Numbered from the stretch's first letter, positions 28,307 through 37,466 are shown. The stretch: DNA of 64,000 nucleotides from Motiliproteus sp041586735 (GCA_041586735.1 JBFGZQ010000016.1:11486-75485); one strand, 5' to 3'. Notes: a model not told the origin generated them from the sequence alone. Numbers and translations are program-made.

Positions 28307-29081
28307 GGGGTCAGAGTAATTGATCTATTAAGTCATTAGCGATACTATCGCCCTATGGCTAGACTTCCCCGACTTTACGTATCTGGTTGTGCGCAGCATA
28401 TCATCCAGCGAGGCAACAACCGGCAGGCCTGTTTCTTCGATGATACCGACTACGTGGTGTATCTGGATAAGCTGAAGGAGGCGAGTGAAAAATATGGCGT
28501 AGCGATACACGCCTTCGTGCTGATGACTAACCATGTCCATCTACTGGCGACACCGAGTGATGCGACCGGTTTGTCCCGCACCCTTCAATATCTAGGTCGT
28601 TATTACGTACGTTACATCAACACGACTTACCAGCGCACCGGTACACTTTGGGAGGGACGTTTTAAATCGACCTTAGTTGACAGCGAAAACTATTTGCTTA
28701 CGGTGAGTCGGTACATTGAATTAAACCCGGTACGGGCCGGGATGGTGACACATCCTTCCGAGTATCCCTGGTCTAGTTATCGAGGCAATGCCCTGGGCAA
28801 GAAAATTAGCCTGTTGACGACCCACGGGACCTATCGGCAGTTGGGCAAAACAGCGGAAGAACGGCAGGCGGCTTATCGTGCTTTGTTCCGGGGCCGGATG
28901 GCGGAACGTACGCTGGAAGAGATAAGGGATGCCACCAACAAGGGCTGGGTTCTTGGGGAAGGACGGTTCAAGGAACAAATCAAACAAGAAGCCAATCGTC
29001 GGGTGAGTTCGTTAGGGAGAGGGGGAGATCGGAAGTCGAAGAAATATCGGCAATTAGCTAAGAATCAATTACTCTGACCCC
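28307..29081 (+). mobile_element. RAYT (REP-associated Y1 transposase) element with 18-bp inverted ends
   Basis: GGGGTCAGAGTAATTGAT (28307-28324) is repeated inverted and perfect as ATCAATTACTCTGACCCC (29064-29081). The two bracket one transposase gene. The stop codon of that gene lies inside the right repeat. The unit is 775 bp and looks intact. Confidence 0.8.
28355..29077 (+). CDS. RAYT transposase (IS200-like, Y1/HUH family)
   Basis: A 240-residue single-strand transposase. N-terminal ARLPRLYVSGCAQHIIQRGNN, the metal-binding HVH (60-62) in MTNHVHLLATP, and the SRYIELNPVRAG motif with the catalytic Tyr (about 120) define the Y1 REP-associated tyrosine transposases. No frameshift is seen, so it may be active. 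It could also act on REP sequences elsewhere in the genome. Confidence 0.9.
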   Translation: MARLPRLYVSGCAQHIIQRGNNRQACFFDDTDYVVYLDKLKEASEKYGVAIHAFVLMTNHVHLLATPSDATGLSRTLQYLGRYYVRYINTTYQRTGTLWEGRFKSTLVDSENYLLTVSRYIELNPVRAGMVTHPSEYPWSSYRGNALGKKISLLTTHGTYRQLGKTAEERQAAYRALFRGRMAERTLEEIRDATNKGWVLGEGRFKEQIKQEANRRVSSLGRGGDRKSKKYRQLAKNQLL

Positions 29082-29094
29082 CTGATTGAGTCAG

Positions 29095-29136
29095 AATCCG
29101 GTGGGGCGGGTAAATTTTACTGCTTCGCTGCGGACT
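29095..29136 (+). repeat. Right copy: remnant of a second lectin-like gene 3' end
   Basis: It matches 25765-25806 with one mismatch and encodes SGGAGKFYCFAAD then a TAA stop. The next about 55 bases align to the left copy's 3' UTR at roughly 70% identity, so the duplication is old rather than a fresh target-site duplication. No upstream part of the second gene remains. Confidence 0.85.
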
Positions 29137-29186
29137 AAAATCGCTAGTGACTTGGCGCTTATCGTCGAGCCGCTCTGCTTCAGAAA

Positions 29187-29222
29187 AAAGGCAGCCTTGG
29201 GTGATTACCAGAGGCTGCCTTT
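29187..29222 (-). terminator. Terminator of gatCAB
   Basis: AAAGGCAGCC and GGCTGCCTTT form a perfect 10-bp stem with a 16-base loop. On the minus strand it ends in a T-run, 34 bases after the gatB stop. Confidence 0.85.
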
Positions 29223-29255
29223 GGGGTTCTGAATGTCAGGGGCTAATCTAACCGG

Positions 29256-30710
29256 TTAATCACAAAGCGCGTCCAGCTTCACTTTCAGCAGTTTGTTTAC
29301 CTGTCCGGGATTGGCGGTGCCCTTGGAGGCCTGCATCACCTTGCCCATAAAGAAGCCCAGCATCTTGCCGCGTTTGTCGGGTTCCGCTGCCCGGTACTGG
29401 TCAACCTGAGGGGTGGCCGCGGCGATCACCTCGTCCACCAGCGCTTCGATGGCGCCGCTATCGGTGACCTGCTTGAGCCCTTTGGCATCAATAATCTGGT
29501 CGACATCCGTTTCGCCGTTCCACAGCGCCTCGAACACCTGTTTGGCGGCGTTGCCGTTGAGGGTGCCGTCTTTGATGCGCGCCAGTAGCTGGCCGAGAAC
29601 CTCGGCTGATACCGGGCTGTGTTGGCTGTCTAGGTTGTGACTGTTAAGAAACTTTGATAGCTCGCCCATCACCCAGTTGGCTGCCAGCTTGGCATCCTCG
29701 GCGACCCTGGCGACGGTCTCGAAGTAGTCGGCGGTGTCGCGGTAGGCGGAGAGTACCCCGGCGTCGTAATCGCTGAGACCGTATTGTTCCATAAAGCGCG
29801 CATGCCGAGCGTCGGGAAGTTCGGGCAGGGTGGCGCGGATCGCTTCCACATACTCGGTGTCGATGATGATCGGCAGCAGGTCAGGGCAGGGAAAGTAGCG
29901 GTAGTCGTTGGCTTCCTCTTTGGAGCGCATCGAGCGGGTTTCATCTTTATCGGCATCGTACAGGCGGCTAGCCTGAATCACCCGGCCGCCCTCTTCGATT
30001 AGGTCGATCTGGCGCTCGATCTCGCCTTTGATCGCCTTTTCGATAAAGCGGAACGAGTTGATGTTTTTGGTCTCGGTGCGGGTGCCAAAGGCCTCTTGGC
30101 CCTTGGGGCGGATCGAGACGTTACAGTCGCAGCGAAATGAGCCCTCGGCCATGTTGCCGTCACAGATCCCCAGGGTGGTGACGATCGCGTGAATCTTCTT
30201 GACGTAGGCGACCGCTTCTTCGGCGCTGCGCATATCGGGTTCGGAGACGATCTCCAGCAGCGGAGTGCCGGCGCGGTTGAGATCGATGCCGGTCATCCCA
30301 GGGAACTGGTCGTGCAGTGATTTGCCGGCATCCTCTTCCAGATGGGCGCGGGTGACGCCGATGCGCTTGTGGACACCGTTGGCCAGTTCGATATCGATAT
30401 GGCCGAGGCCGACGATCGGGTGGAACAGCTGACTGGTCTGGTAGCCCTTGGGTAGGTCGGGATAAAAGTAGTTCTTGCGGTCGAACACCGAGCGGTAACC
30501 GATCTCGGCATCGATCGCCAGGCCAAACATCACCGCCATGCGCAGGGCTTCGGCGTTAAATACTGGCAGGGTACCGGGCAACGCTAGGTCAACGGCGCAG
30601 GCTTGGGTGTTGGGCTCGGCACCAAAAGCGGTGCTGGCGCCGGAGAAGATTTTTGATTTGGTGGCTAGCTGGGCGTGGATCTCCAGCCCGATAACGGCTT
30701 CCCATTGCAT
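29256..30710 (-). CDS. gatB: Asp-tRNA(Asn)/Glu-tRNA(Gln) amidotransferase subunit B
   Basis: GatB binds the mischarged tRNA and activates its Glu or Asp with ATP for amidation. The true start is the ATG at 30710 (MQWEAVIGLEIHAQL), one base after the gatA stop, which gives 484 residues. The longer open frame to 30878 runs antiparallel through gatA and has no homology. Typical motifs are GLEIHAQL, FDRKNYFYPDLPKGYQ and the C-terminal YqeY-like tail (KLGF- and VNKLLKVKLD-type). Confidence 0.97.
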   Translation of the reverse strand: MQWEAVIGLEIHAQLATKSKIFSGASTAFGAEPNTQACAVDLALPGTLPVFNAEALRMAVMFGLAIDAEIGYRSVFDRKNYFYPDLPKGYQTSQLFHPIVGLGHIDIELANGVHKRIGVTRAHLEEDAGKSLHDQFPGMTGIDLNRAGTPLLEIVSEPDMRSAEEAVAYVKKIHAIVTTLGICDGNMAEGSFRCDCNVSIRPKGQEAFGTRTETKNINSFRFIEKAIKGEIERQIDLIEEGGRVIQASRLYDADKDETRSMRSKEEANDYRYFPCPDLLPIIIDTEYVEAIRATLPELPDARHARFMEQYGLSDYDAGVLSAYRDTADYFETVARVAEDAKLAANWVMGELSKFLNSHNLDSQHSPVSAEVLGQLLARIKDGTLNGNAAKQVFEALWNGETDVDQIIDAKGLKQVTDSGAIEALVDEVIAAATPQVDQYRAAEPDKRGKMLGFFMGKVMQASKGTANPGQVNKLLKVKLDALCD

Positions 30711-30711
30711 A

Positions 30712-32196
30712 TTAAGATGCCTCTGTTGCGTTATGGGTGGCGGGGTAAAGACCTGCGGGTTGTTGCTGGTGCCAGTCGGTCGCCTGCTGGAACTGGTGGG
30801 CGACGTTGAGGAGCTTGGCTTCTGCAAAATAGTTGCCGATGATCTGTAAGCCGATCGGTAGCCCTGCGGTGTGGCCACAGGGGATCGACATCCCAGGTAG
30901 TCCGGCCAAATTCAGTGATAGGGTGAAGATATCCTCCATATACATATCGATGGGGTTGGAGGTCTTTTCACCCAGTTTGAACGCCGGATGCGGGGTGGTG
31001 GGCCCCATGATGACATCGACCTGTTGCAGTGCATCGATAAAGTCCTGGCGAATCAGCCGGCGGATCTGCTGGGCTTTCTTGTAGTAGGCGTCGTAAAAAC
31101 CTTCGGAGAGCGCGTAGGTGCCAACCATGATGCGACGCTTAACCTCGCTGCCGAAGCCTTCACCGCGCGAGCGCTTGTACATATCCTCTAGATCCACCGG
31201 ATCGGCGCAGCGGTGACCGTAACGGACGCCGTCGAAACGCGACAGGTTGGACGAGGCTTCGGAGGGCGCGATGATGTAGTAGGCCGGGACCGCCAGTCCG
31301 GTGTTGGGCAGGCTGATCTCTTGGGTGGTGGCCCCCAGGGCTTCGAACTCCTTGACCGCTGCCTGAACGCTGGCGGCGATAGCCGAATTGAGTTCGGCGC
31401 AGAAAAACTCTTTGGGCAGGCCGATCTTCAGGCCTTTAAGCGGTTGGTTAAGTTCGGCGCAGTAGTCAGGCACAGGGCGTTCGAGGCTAGTGGAGTCTCT
31501 GGGATCAAAGCCTGCCATGACGTTGAGCATCATCGCCGCATCTGCGGCGCTGCGGGCCATGGGGCCGCCCTGGTCCAGCGAGCTGGCGTAGGCGATCATA
31601 CCGTAGCGCGACACCCTGCCGTAGGTGGGTTTGATGCCGGTGATGCCGCACAGTGCCGCAGGCTGGCGGATCGAGCCGCCGGTATCGGTACCGGTCGCGG
31701 CGGGGGTGAGACGCGCGGCTACCGCAGCAGCCGAGCCGCCCGAGGAGCCTCCGGGTACGCAGTCGGTATTCCAGGGGTTGCGTACCGGGCCGTAGAAGCT
31801 GTTCTCGTTAGAGGAGCCCATCGCGAACTCGTCCATATTGGTCTTGCCTAGACAGACGGCGCCGGCAGCATTGAACTTCTCCACCACCGTGGCGTTGTAA
31901 GGGGCGATAAAGTTATCCAGCATTTTTGAGCCGCAGCTGGTGCGCACGCCGTCAGTACAGAAGATATCTTTATGCGCCAGTGGCAGGCCGGTAAAGGGAC
32001 CCGCGTCGCCAGCGCTGCGTCGGTTGTCGGCGGCCTTGGCTTGCGCTATGGCCTGCTCTGCGGTCACGCTGATAAAACTGTTGTAGCGTGAATCTTCATT
32101 ATTGATTCGGTCCAGATAGGCCTGAGTCAGTTCAACGCTACTGTAGTCACCGGCGTCGAGTCCCTTGGCCAGTTCGGTGAGGGTCTTTTCAAACAT
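30712..32196 (-). CDS. gatA: Asp-tRNA(Asn)/Glu-tRNA(Gln) amidotransferase subunit A
   Basis: GatA hydrolyses glutamine to feed ammonia to GatB. The 494-residue amidase-signature protein has the Lys-Ser-Ser triad in order: K76 (LPLAHKDIF), S151 (GGSSGGSAAA) and S175 (DTGGSIRQPA). It is between gatC and gatB in the usual C-A-B order, with a 99-bp gap to gatC. Confidence 0.98.
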   Translation of the reverse strand: MFEKTLTELAKGLDAGDYSSVELTQAYLDRINNEDSRYNSFISVTAEQAIAQAKAADNRRSAGDAGPFTGLPLAHKDIFCTDGVRTSCGSKMLDNFIAPYNATVVEKFNAAGAVCLGKTNMDEFAMGSSNENSFYGPVRNPWNTDCVPGGSSGGSAAAVAARLTPAATGTDTGGSIRQPAALCGITGIKPTYGRVSRYGMIAYASSLDQGGPMARSAADAAMMLNVMAGFDPRDSTSLERPVPDYCAELNQPLKGLKIGLPKEFFCAELNSAIAASVQAAVKEFEALGATTQEISLPNTGLAVPAYYIIAPSEASSNLSRFDGVRYGHRCADPVDLEDMYKRSRGEGFGSEVKRRIMVGTYALSEGFYDAYYKKAQQIRRLIRQDFIDALQQVDVIMGPTTPHPAFKLGEKTSNPIDMYMEDIFTLSLNLAGLPGMSIPCGHTAGLPIGLQIIGNYFAEAKLLNVAHQFQQATDWHQQQPAGLYPATHNATEAS

Positions 32197-32295
32197 GACA
32201 TCTATATCCTTCGAAGAGTTTTTCGATCACTGCTTGCTTGATCGGCTCTAGTAGAGGCGACCATCGCACTGCGTGTCAGTCTGCGATTGCGGTTG

Positions 32296-32583
32296 TTATT
32301 CAATCACCTTGGGTACCTGAAACAGGCCCCTCTCCACCGCGGGGGCAACGGTTTGCAATTTGTCACGCAGATCGCCTTCGCTGGTGATGTCGGCACGCAG
32401 CCGCTGCACCGCATCGAGCGGGTTGGAGAGTGGTTCGATATCCGCAGTGTCGATGGCTTGCATCTGATTGACTAGGTCAAGGATGTCGGACAGATTTTTG
32501 GCATATTCAGGAATGTCGGCGGCGCTGATCTGTAGCCGGGCCAGATGGGCTATTTTCTGCACATCGGAAGAGTCAAGGGACAT
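32296..32583 (-). CDS. gatC: Asp-tRNA(Asn)/Glu-tRNA(Gln) amidotransferase subunit C
   Basis: GatC stabilises the GatA-GatB complex. The ATG at 32583 (MSLDSSDVQKIAHLARL) gives 95 residues, the normal family length; the longer frame opening at 32793 has no support. AGGA lies upstream. It is divergent from mreB, and the 261-bp gap holds both promoters. Confidence 0.96.
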   Translation of the reverse strand: MSLDSSDVQKIAHLARLQISAADIPEYAKNLSDILDLVNQMQAIDTADIEPLSNPLDAVQRLRADITSEGDLRDKLQTVAPAVERGLFQVPKVIE

Positions 32584-32725
32584 GGAAAGATCCTGATGTA
32601 GGGTAATAAAATAAGGCGCTAATGATAATGGCCTGGGTGAGGGAGAGCAAACCTGTCGTCGGGGTGCTGAGTCCTGTGGTTTCTGTATGAGCGTGCGAAT
32701 AATATCCTTATAGTGGGTTTGTTCC

Positions 32726-32754
32726 TTGCTGAAAAGTGCCGCCGTTGCTAGAGT
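32726..32754 (+). promoter_or_regulatory. Predicted promoter of mreB
   Basis: TTGCTG (32726-32731) and TAGAGT (32749-32754) are separated by exactly 17 bases and read toward mreB, about 90 bases before its start. Confidence 0.45.
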
Positions 32755-32844
32755 TGACCGTTTATGTGCACAGACTGCCAGTGATCTCTCCAACGGCGTT
32801 TGGTTGCGTGCTGCTAACGGTTAAAATTTAGGCGAATCCGGTCA

Positions 32845-33882
32845 ATGTTTAAAAAATTACGCGGTATGTTTTCCAGTGATCTGTCTATCGACCTGGGAAC
32901 AGCAAATACGCTGATCTATGTTCGAGACAGGGACGTGGTGCTAAACGAGCCCTCGGTGGTCGCTATTCGTACTCTGGGCAGCCATAAGTCGGTGGTGGCC
33001 GTTGGCACCGATGCCAAGCGGATGCTGGGGCGTACCCCCAGTAATATTTCTGCGATACGGCCGTTGAAGGATGGTGTTATCGCCGATTTTCACGTGACCG
33101 AGAAGATGTTGCAGCACTTTATTAGCAAGGTTCACGAGAACTCCTGGATGAACCCCAGCCCGCGGGTGCTGGTCTGCGTGCCTTGCAAATCGACCCAGGT
33201 CGAACGCCGGGCAATCAAAGAGTCGGCCATGGGTGCCGGTGCGCGCGAGGTGTATCTGATCGACGAGCCGATGGCGGCTGCGATCGGTGCCGGATTGCCG
33301 GTGGAAGAGGCGACCGGTTCGATGGTGGTCGATATCGGCGGTGGTACCACCGAAATCGCTATCATTTCGCTGAACGGTATTGTTCTTGCTGAGTCGGTGC
33401 GGGTCGGCGGCGATCGCTTCGACGAGTCTATCGTCGCCTATGTGCGGCGTAACTACGGCAGTCTGATCGGCGATGCCACGGCAGAGCGGATCAAACAGGA
33501 GATCGGCACGGCCTATCCCTCGTCGGAGCTGCTGGAGATCGATGTGCGCGGGCGTAATCTGGCTGAAGGTATTCCGCGCAGTTTTACCCTTAATAGCCGT
33601 GAGATTCAGCAAGCCCTAGAAGAGCCGCTGAAAATGATCGTCCAGGCCGTTAAAAGTGCCTTAGAGCAGTGTCCTCCTGAGTTGGCGGCGGATATCGCCG
33701 AAAGTGGTATCGTGTTGACCGGCGGAGGGGCGCTGCTGCGTGATCTCGACCGGTTGCTGGCCGAAGAAACCGGTTTATCAGTCATTGTGGCTGAAGATCC
33801 GTTGACCTGTGTGGCGCGTGGGGGCGGTAAGGCACTGGAGATGATCGACAAGCATTCGTTCGAGCTGCTGGCCGTCGAGTAA
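32845..33882 (+). CDS. mreB: Rod shape-determining protein MreB
   Basis: A bacterial actin that forms membrane-bound filaments and guides lateral wall synthesis. The 345 residues have the actin-fold nucleotide motifs DLGTANTLIY, VDIGGGTTEIA and GIVLTGGGALL, and MFKKLRGMFSSDLSIDLG at the start is typical for gammaproteobacteria. It is followed by mreC, mreD, maf and rng, the canonical order. Confidence 0.99.
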   Translation: MFKKLRGMFSSDLSIDLGTANTLIYVRDRDVVLNEPSVVAIRTLGSHKSVVAVGTDAKRMLGRTPSNISAIRPLKDGVIADFHVTEKMLQHFISKVHENSWMNPSPRVLVCVPCKSTQVERRAIKESAMGAGAREVYLIDEPMAAAIGAGLPVEEATGSMVVDIGGGTTEIAIISLNGIVLAESVRVGGDRFDESIVAYVRRNYGSLIGDATAERIKQEIGTAYPSSELLEIDVRGRNLAEGIPRSFTLNSREIQQALEEPLKMIVQAVKSALEQCPPELAADIAESGIVLTGGGALLRDLDRLLAEETGLSVIVAEDPLTCVARGGGKALEMIDKHSFELLAVE

Positions 33883-33973
33883 GGGCTGGACCCTTTCATG
33901 GTATTTCGGACCCTGAGCATGCCGCAATGGCAGCCGTTATTGCGCGGGTCATCTCCGGACTTGGAGGTGCGCC

Positions 33974-34870
33974 ATTAAGCCCATTTTTAAAGGGCGTTCA
34001 TCGCGTGCGGGTCTCTCCCTGATGTTCTCTGTGTCACTGGCCTTGATGTTGACCGACCTGTTCTGGTCGCCGATGGCTTACTACCGAGGATATCTGAGCC
34101 TGGCGGTAACCCCGTTGCGCTGGGTGATGGATCTGCCTCCCCGGCTGATGACCAGTATCGATCAATCTCTAAGTGAGCGCGATGAGCTGCAGCTAGAAAA
34201 CGACAAGTTGCGCGCCGATCTGTTGTTGATGGCGCGTAAGCTCCAGCGTTTTGACGCCATGGATAATGATAATGGCCATCTGCGTAATCTCCTCGGAGCC
34301 AGCCAACAGCTTGACCTAGCCGTGCTGTTGGCCGAATTGATCGGTGTCAGTGCCGACCCGTTCTCGCATCAAATCGTGATTAATAAGGGATTGCGTGACC
34401 AGGTCTATCTGGGCCAGCCGGTACTGGATGAGGGAGGCGTGATGGGCCAGGTGGTTGAAGTGGGTCCTTACACCTCCAGGGTGTTGATGATTACCGATGC
34501 GCGGCATGCGATTCCGGTCCAGGTCAGTCGGAATGGCTTTCGTTCGCTGCTGTTAGGACGCGGCAGTGACCAGGGGTTGTTGTTGGACCATGTTCCCAAT
34601 ACGGCGGATATTCAAGTCGGCGATCTGTTGCTGAGTTCTGGATTGGGGGCGCGCTTTCCCAGCGGTTATCCAGTGGCGACCGTGGTGGAGGTTGTTCGCG
34701 ATCCTGGCCAGCCGTTTGCGATGGTGCGCTGTCAGCCCAGCGCTAAACTCGATACCAGTCGTCATCTGCTGCTGGTGTTCTCGCGGCCCACAACACCGAC
34801 ACTATCGCCCGAAGCGCAGCAGCTGACGCCTAAGGCGAGCACCCTGAGCCGCTCTGCGGAGGAGTCTTGA
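33974..34870 (+). CDS. mreC: Rod shape-determining protein MreC (apparent ATT start)
   Basis: MreC is a membrane-anchored periplasmic scaffold of the elongasome: one N-terminal helix, a coiled coil (about 60-100) and a beta-rich domain with GVMGQVVEVGPYTSRVLMITD. The frame's first ATG is at 34022, but conserved N-terminal sequence KPIFKGRSSRAG (compare E. coli KPIFSRG) lies upstream of it. Reading from ATT at 33974 restores it, with GGAGG six bases before. No ATG, GTG or TTG occurs in frame between that ATT and the upstream stop. This gives 298 residues. Its TGA overlaps the mreD ATG. Confidence 0.9.
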   Translation: MKPIFKGRSSRAGLSLMFSVSLALMLTDLFWSPMAYYRGYLSLAVTPLRWVMDLPPRLMTSIDQSLSERDELQLENDKLRADLLLMARKLQRFDAMDNDNGHLRNLLGASQQLDLAVLLAELIGVSADPFSHQIVINKGLRDQVYLGQPVLDEGGVMGQVVEVGPYTSRVLMITDARHAIPVQVSRNGFRSLLLGRGSDQGLLLDHVPNTADIQVGDLLLSSGLGARFPSGYPVATVVEVVRDPGQPFAMVRCQPSAKLDTSRHLLLVFSRPTTPTLSPEAQQLTPKASTLSRSAEES

Positions 34871-35358
34871 TGGTCGCGCCACCCAGTCGAGGTCGTTGGG
34901 TTATTTTGCTGAGTTTTATGTTGGCATTGATGCTGACCGAAATGCCGATACCTGAAGTGTTTGAGTGGGGACGCCCGCAATGGACGGTGCTGGTGTTGAT
35001 CTATTGGGCGGCGGCGTTGCCGCACCGGGTAGGCCCTTGGTATGGCTGGATGATCGGTTTGTTGCTCGATATCCTACAAGGCAGTCTGTTGGGCATCCAC
35101 GCGCTGTCCCTAGCGTTGATTGCTGCTATTATCAACTCTTTACACCAGCGCTTTCGGATGTACCCGCTCTGGCAGCAAGCACTGTTGGTGTTGGTGATGG
35201 TGGGCATCTATCAGCAGCTGTTGAACTGGGGCCAGTTACTGCAAGGCGCTCGTTCAGATTCGTTACTGTTTTTATTGCCCTCACTGATCAGTGCTGTGAT
35301 TTGGCCCTGGCTGTTTGTATTGTTGCGCAGTATTCGCCGCGGCCTGTCGGTTAACTGA
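34870..35358 (+). CDS. mreD: Rod shape-determining protein MreD
   Basis: A 162-residue inner-membrane protein with about five hydrophobic segments and the family-typical WTVLVLIYWAAALPHRVG and GLLLDILQGSLLGIHAL stretches. It works with MreB and MreC in lateral wall growth. The ATG overlaps the mreC stop by one base, which suggests coupled translation. Confidence 0.95.
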   Translation: MVAPPSRGRWVILLSFMLALMLTEMPIPEVFEWGRPQWTVLVLIYWAAALPHRVGPWYGWMIGLLLDILQGSLLGIHALSLALIAAIINSLHQRFRMYPLWQQALLVLVMVGIYQQLLNWGQLLQGARSDSLLFLLPSLISAVIWPWLFVLLRSIRRGLSVN

Positions 35359-35361
35359 CCC

Positions 35362-35946
35362 GTGGCTGCTACTGCGCTGATCCTGGCCTCTGCCTCGCCA
35401 CGCCGACGCGAGCTGCTTACCCAGATCGGGGTACGGTTTGAATGTCGCAGCGCTGACATTGATGAGTCAATTGGTGTTGCCGAAACGGCCTCCCGCTATG
35501 TGAGTCGCTTGGCCCTAGAAAAAGCACAGGCAGTGGCCGCTATAGAGCCCCGGATATGGGTGCTGGGTAGTGATACCACGGTGGTCTGTGAGCAACAGAT
35601 TCTGGGTAAGCCTGCTGATAAAGCCGAAGCCGTGGCGACGCTGTTATTGCTTTCTGGGCGCCGTCATCAGGTACTGACGGCCGTAGCACTGGTGCGAGGG
35701 GAGCAGCAGCACGTATTACTGGTCACAACCGATGTGTTATTTAAAAAACTCAGCCGTGCAGAGTGCGAACAGTACTGGGAAACCGGAGAGCCGCAAGACA
35801 AGGCGGGTAGTTACGCTATTCAGGGATTGGGGGCGGTCTTTGTCGAACGGATTGAGGGTAGCTACTCAGCCGTAGTCGGCTTACCGTTGCAAGAGACTGC
35901 GCAGCTGTTGCAGCAGTTAGGTATAACCATCTGGCAGCGAGATTAA
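35362..35946 (+). CDS. maf: Maf-like nucleoside triphosphate pyrophosphatase (YhdE type)
   Basis: Maf/YhdE hydrolyses dTTP and UTP (and modified forms) to monophosphates. The 194 residues carry LILASASPRRRELLTQIG, SDTTVVCEQQILGKP and the C-terminal YAIQGLGAVFVERIEGSYS. The start is a GTG at 35362, three bases after the mreD stop. It lies between mreD and rng as in most gammaproteobacteria. Confidence 0.96.
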   Translation: MAATALILASASPRRRELLTQIGVRFECRSADIDESIGVAETASRYVSRLALEKAQAVAAIEPRIWVLGSDTTVVCEQQILGKPADKAEAVATLLLLSGRRHQVLTAVALVRGEQQHVLLVTTDVLFKKLSRAECEQYWETGEPQDKAGSYAIQGLGAVFVERIEGSYSAVVGLPLQETAQLLQQLGITIWQRD

Positions 35947-35990
35947 GACGTGATAACATGCCGCTAATCAAACAGATAGGGAGTGATCGT

Positions 35991-37460
35991 ATGGGTGAAG
36001 AGATTCTGATCAACTTTACCCCGATGGAAACTCGGGTGGCGGTGATTGAAAACGGCATGCTCCAAGAGGTCTACATTGAGCGGGCTGGGTGTAAAGGGAT
36101 TGTCGGTAATATCTATCAGGGAAAAGTCGTTAGGGTGTTGCCGGGGATGCAGGCAGCTTTTGTTGATATAGGGCTGGAACGAGCGGCTTTTATTCATGTG
36201 TCCGAACTGGCGCCTGACGGCAGCGCGGCTGAAGAATGGACTCCGGAGCCACCGATTGGATCGCTACTGCGGGAGGGTCAGTCGTTGGTCGTGCAGGTGA
36301 CCAAAGACCCGATCGGGACTAAAGGTGCTCGGTTGACGACGCGGTTGTCTATTCCGTCGCGCTATCTGGTGTTTATGCCGGGGCGTGAGCATATTGGGGT
36401 GTCACAGAGGATCGAGAACCCAGAGGAGCGCCTGCGGCTTAAGGAGGTGGTTAGCACCGCATTGGCTATCGATCCTGATAGTAAGGGTGGCTTTATTTTG
36501 CGCACCGCGGCCGAAGGTTCTAGTGGTAAGGATGTTGAGGCGGATATTGCCTACCTCCGACGGCTCTGGGGTAAGGTGCAGGAGCGGATGGCCAGTCCCC
36601 AGGCGCCGCGGGTGATCTATGAAGATCTGCCCTTACATATGCGTACCTTGCGTGATGTGGCGTTTCAGGGGTTGGAGCGCATTCGCATCGATTCCAAGGA
36701 GACGTTTCAGAAAGCCACCGAGTTTGTCGCCAGTCTGATTCCGGAGATCTCTGACCGACTCGAGTACTACCCGGGCGAGCGGCCTATCTTCGATCTGTAT
36801 AGTGTAGAAGAGGAGATTCAACGGGCCCTGGGTCGTAAGGTGGTGCTCAAGTCCGGTGGTTATCTGATCTTTGACCAGACCGAAGCGATGACCACCGTCG
36901 ATGTCAATACCGGTGCCTATGTGGGCCACCGCAATCTCGAAGAGACGATCTTTAAGACCAATTTGGAAGCCGCTACCGCTATAGGTCGGCAATTACGGCT
37001 GCGTAATTTAGGCGGCATTATCATCATCGACTTTATCGATATGCTAGATCCAGAACATCGGCGTCAGGTGTTGCGCACGCTGGAGCGGGTAGTTGAAAAG
37101 GATCATGTCAAGAGCCGCTTGACGGAAGTGTCCGAGCTGGGGCTGGTCGAGATGACCCGTAAGCGTACCCGTGAAAGTTTAGAGCAGTTGCTCTGCGAGC
37201 CCTGTAGCCAGTGCCAGGGGCGCGGTACGATCAAAACACCGGAAACGGTGTGTTATGAAATTTTTCGTGAAATTCTGCGTGAAGCACGTGCTTATGATGC
37301 CGATGCGTATATGGTGATCGCCTCGCAGTCGGTGGTTGATCGCTTGCAAGACGAGGACTCCGGCAACGTCGCCGAACTTGAAGTGTTTATCGGCAAAACG
37401 ATTCAGTTTCAGGTTGATCCTTTGTATTCCACCGAGTTGTTTGATGTGGTGCTGCGGTAG
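35991..37460 (+). CDS. rng: Ribonuclease G
   Basis: RNase G is an endoribonuclease of the RNase E family; it matures 16S rRNA 5' ends and degrades some mRNAs. From the ATG at 35991 (MGEEILINFTPMETRVAVIENG, GGGAG upstream) it has 489 residues, the length of the E. coli enzyme; the ATG at 35958 adds an unconserved tail. S1 domain (GNIYQGKVVRVLPGMQAAFVDIG), catalytic DVNTG and DFIDM motifs and the zinc-link CEPCSQCQGRG are present. Confidence 0.98.
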   Translation: MGEEILINFTPMETRVAVIENGMLQEVYIERAGCKGIVGNIYQGKVVRVLPGMQAAFVDIGLERAAFIHVSELAPDGSAAEEWTPEPPIGSLLREGQSLVVQVTKDPIGTKGARLTTRLSIPSRYLVFMPGREHIGVSQRIENPEERLRLKEVVSTALAIDPDSKGGFILRTAAEGSSGKDVEADIAYLRRLWGKVQERMASPQAPRVIYEDLPLHMRTLRDVAFQGLERIRIDSKETFQKATEFVASLIPEISDRLEYYPGERPIFDLYSVEEEIQRALGRKVVLKSGGYLIFDQTEAMTTVDVNTGAYVGHRNLEETIFKTNLEAATAIGRQLRLRNLGGIIIIDFIDMLDPEHRRQVLRTLERVVEKDHVKSRLTEVSELGLVEMTRKRTRESLEQLLCEPCSQCQGRGTIKTPETVCYEIFREILREARAYDADAYMVIASQSVVDRLQDEDSGNVAELEVFIGKTIQFQVDPLYSTELFDVVLR

Positions 37461-37466
37461 CCGCTG

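Noticed and set aside
29246..29252. ATCTAAC, exact complement of the GTTAGAT at 28291, which would define a second cassette carrying the RAYT
   Set aside because: It lies four bases from the gatB stop codon and downstream of the gatB terminator, so it belongs to the host region; the match is likely chance.
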